DNA of 64,000 nucleotides from the NCBI RefSeq assembly GCF_003449015.1, contig NZ_QRGD01000001.1, positions 310,001-374,000 of the forward strand, in the 5' to 3' direction. Both the position numbers and the translations under genes were made by a program. How positions within the stretch are numbered: position 1 is the stretch's first letter; each line of letters begins with the position of its first letter. This document shows, piece after piece, positions 63,456 through 64,000 of the stretch. Source of the stretch: Aureibaculum luteum (lineage in GTDB: Bacteria > Bacteroidota > Bacteroidia > Flavobacteriales > Flavobacteriaceae). The notes under the pieces are model-generated. The model was not told where the DNA came from, made no database searches, and was given only the letters and a program-made list of their open reading frames with translations.

Positions 63456-63502
63456 TTTATTTATTTTTTAATTAATGAAGGTCTACCCCTATAAATGGCT
63501 GA

Positions 63503-63631
63503 TTAGTTGATAAACAACTTTGAATAAAAAAAACTTGGTTCTGTCCAACGAATTTTTCTACTATCTTTTATAGTTAAATAGTAAACTATACTTCTAGATT
63601 CAGATGGCACTTGATTGATGAAATTTCTCAT
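63503..63631 (-). CDS. 42-residue peptide, first of the small-peptide operon
   Basis: ATG at 63629-63631 and stop at 63503. The N-terminus MRNFINQVPSESRSIVYYL resembles the MRTIKNQV start of unit C. A basic segment with RKIRWTEPSFFYSK follows. There are 47 bases between it and unit C and 52 bases from the preceding dehydrogenase stop. No signal peptide. The function is unknown; it may be a longer relative of the 27-residue family. Confidence 0.5.
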   Translation of the reverse strand: MRNFINQVPSESRSIVYYLTIKDSRKIRWTEPSFFYSKLFIN

Positions 63632-63683
63632 GATTGATGTTTTTAGATTTTATGTATTGTTTGTACTTAAATAATAATTGTTT

Positions 63684-64000
63684 TTATTTTTTTTTGATAC
63701 TTAAGACTACATTTCCTGTTTTATGTCCAGTTTCAATATATCGGTGAGCATCGGCAACTTGTTCCAATGAATAGTGTCTATCGATTACGGACCTCAATTG
63801 TCCGTTCTCCATAAGTTCCTTGATTTCTATTAAAAAAGTTCGAATTGTTTCAATAGGAAGTGTTCCTGTTGCCGAAAACAAAGCCTTTTTACTCCCGAAA
63901 ATAGCCGTTTTCACCATCTGAAAAAGTAGTGACATACTGAGTACAGGCGAAATAAAAGCTCCGTTTTTCGTCAATGAATTTTTACACTTTGCAAACGTAC
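63684..64000 (-). CDS. Zinc-type alcohol dehydrogenase/quinone reductase family protein (5' end outside)
   Basis: The frame continues beyond the right edge: upstream of the first methionine-like codon it reads TFAKCKNSLTKNGAFIS, the usual strand of medium-chain dehydrogenases. The visible 105 residues are the C-terminal end: FISPVLSMSLLFQMVKTAIF, then LIEIKELMENGQLRSVIDRH and YSLEQVADAHRYIETGHKTG, with VVLSIKKK at the end. NAD(P)-dependent reduction of quinones or carbonyls is expected. It is upstream on the same strand as the small-peptide genes, 52 bases from the first, so may share a transcript. Confidence 0.85.
   Translation of the reverse strand, partial: TFAKCKNSLTKNGAFISPVLSMSLLFQMVKTAIFGSKKALFSATGTLPIETIRTFLIEIKELMENGQLRSVIDRHYSLEQVADAHRYIETGHKTGNVVLSIKKK

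Larger units (their letters stand above)
63136..63489 (-). repeat. Three exact 118-bp tandem units encoding one peptide each
   Basis: Start codons at 63219, 63337 and 63455 and stops at 63136, 63254 and 63372 are both spaced exactly 118 bp. Each unit is an 84-bp ORF plus a 34-bp AT-rich spacer of similar sequence (ATTAATTA, then AAATAAAA before ATG). The units are clearly related but not identical, with changes in wobble positions of conserved codons as well as in a few amino acids. Confidence 0.85.

Noticed and set aside
62987-63489. CRISPR array
   Set aside because: The 118-bp periodic units are coding, with long similar spacers and codon-like variation; CRISPR repeats are 20-50 bp with dissimilar spacers, and no cas gene is present.

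Overview
The window is chromosomal DNA of a marine-type member of the Flavobacteriaceae (Bacteroidota). Evidence read from the sequence: low G+C (about one third by eye); many TAnnTTTG promoter boxes with few Shine-Dalgarno sequences; a Na+-translocating NADH:quinone reductase operon; a type IX secretion plug protein and a C-terminal sorting signal; a SusC/SusD pair with FecR and an ECF sigma factor; several flavobacterial families of unknown function (DUF4837, DUF3667, DUF502); and enzymes for sulfated or acidic polysaccharides.

Layout. 0-5 kb: LysM lytic transglycosylases (one cut by the window edge), a DUF4837 lipoprotein, the flavin transferase ApbE and an OmpA-like lipoprotein. 5-14 kb: a mixed stretch with a YwqK/TonB-like protein, an acyltransferase, a heparinase II/III-type lyase, a divergent Asp/Glu racemase relative, a flavodoxin-fold protein, an orphan TonB plug protein and a Gfo/Idh/MocA oxidoreductase. 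14-20.5 kb: nqrABCDEF, read right to left. ApbE, 10 kb away, supplies the covalent FMN that NqrB and NqrC need. 20.7-40 kb: mostly housekeeping genes (T9SS plug, ApaG, PruA, RsmG, desaturase, aminotransferase, thioesterase, Crp-type regulator, pirin, cyclophilin), with two membrane or secreted paralogues of unknown function and a 59-residue zinc-finger-like protein. 40.3-45.8 kb: a tight three-gene cassette (GH36, GH97, sulfatase) that looks built for sulfated alpha-galactans.

At 45.93 kb there is a 3' fragment of tRNA-Leu(UAG), followed by a tyrosine recombinase with repeated arm-like sites. This is the left attachment junction of an integrated element. To its right is a decayed mobile region: a second integrase reduced to its C-terminus, a BfmA/BtgA-like mobilization gene without a relaxase, four copies of a 16-nt repeat and a perfect 21-bp inverted repeat. 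Beyond that are an EEP-family nuclease, then SusC-SusD-alkaline phosphatase with FecR and a divergent ECF sigma factor, a CPBP protease and a ruined alpha/beta hydrolase. No intact tRNA-Leu is visible further right, so the far end of the element is outside the window or lost.

The most unusual item is at 62.99-63.63 kb on the minus strand: three exact 118-bp tandem units, each encoding a 27-residue peptide of one family. They are flanked by two more small ORFs (42 and 36 residues) and closed by a terminator, all downstream of a partial zinc-type alcohol dehydrogenase. These ORFs are too short for ordinary gene calling. They look like a multi-copy peptide (possibly precursor-peptide) operon that I cannot match to a known family.
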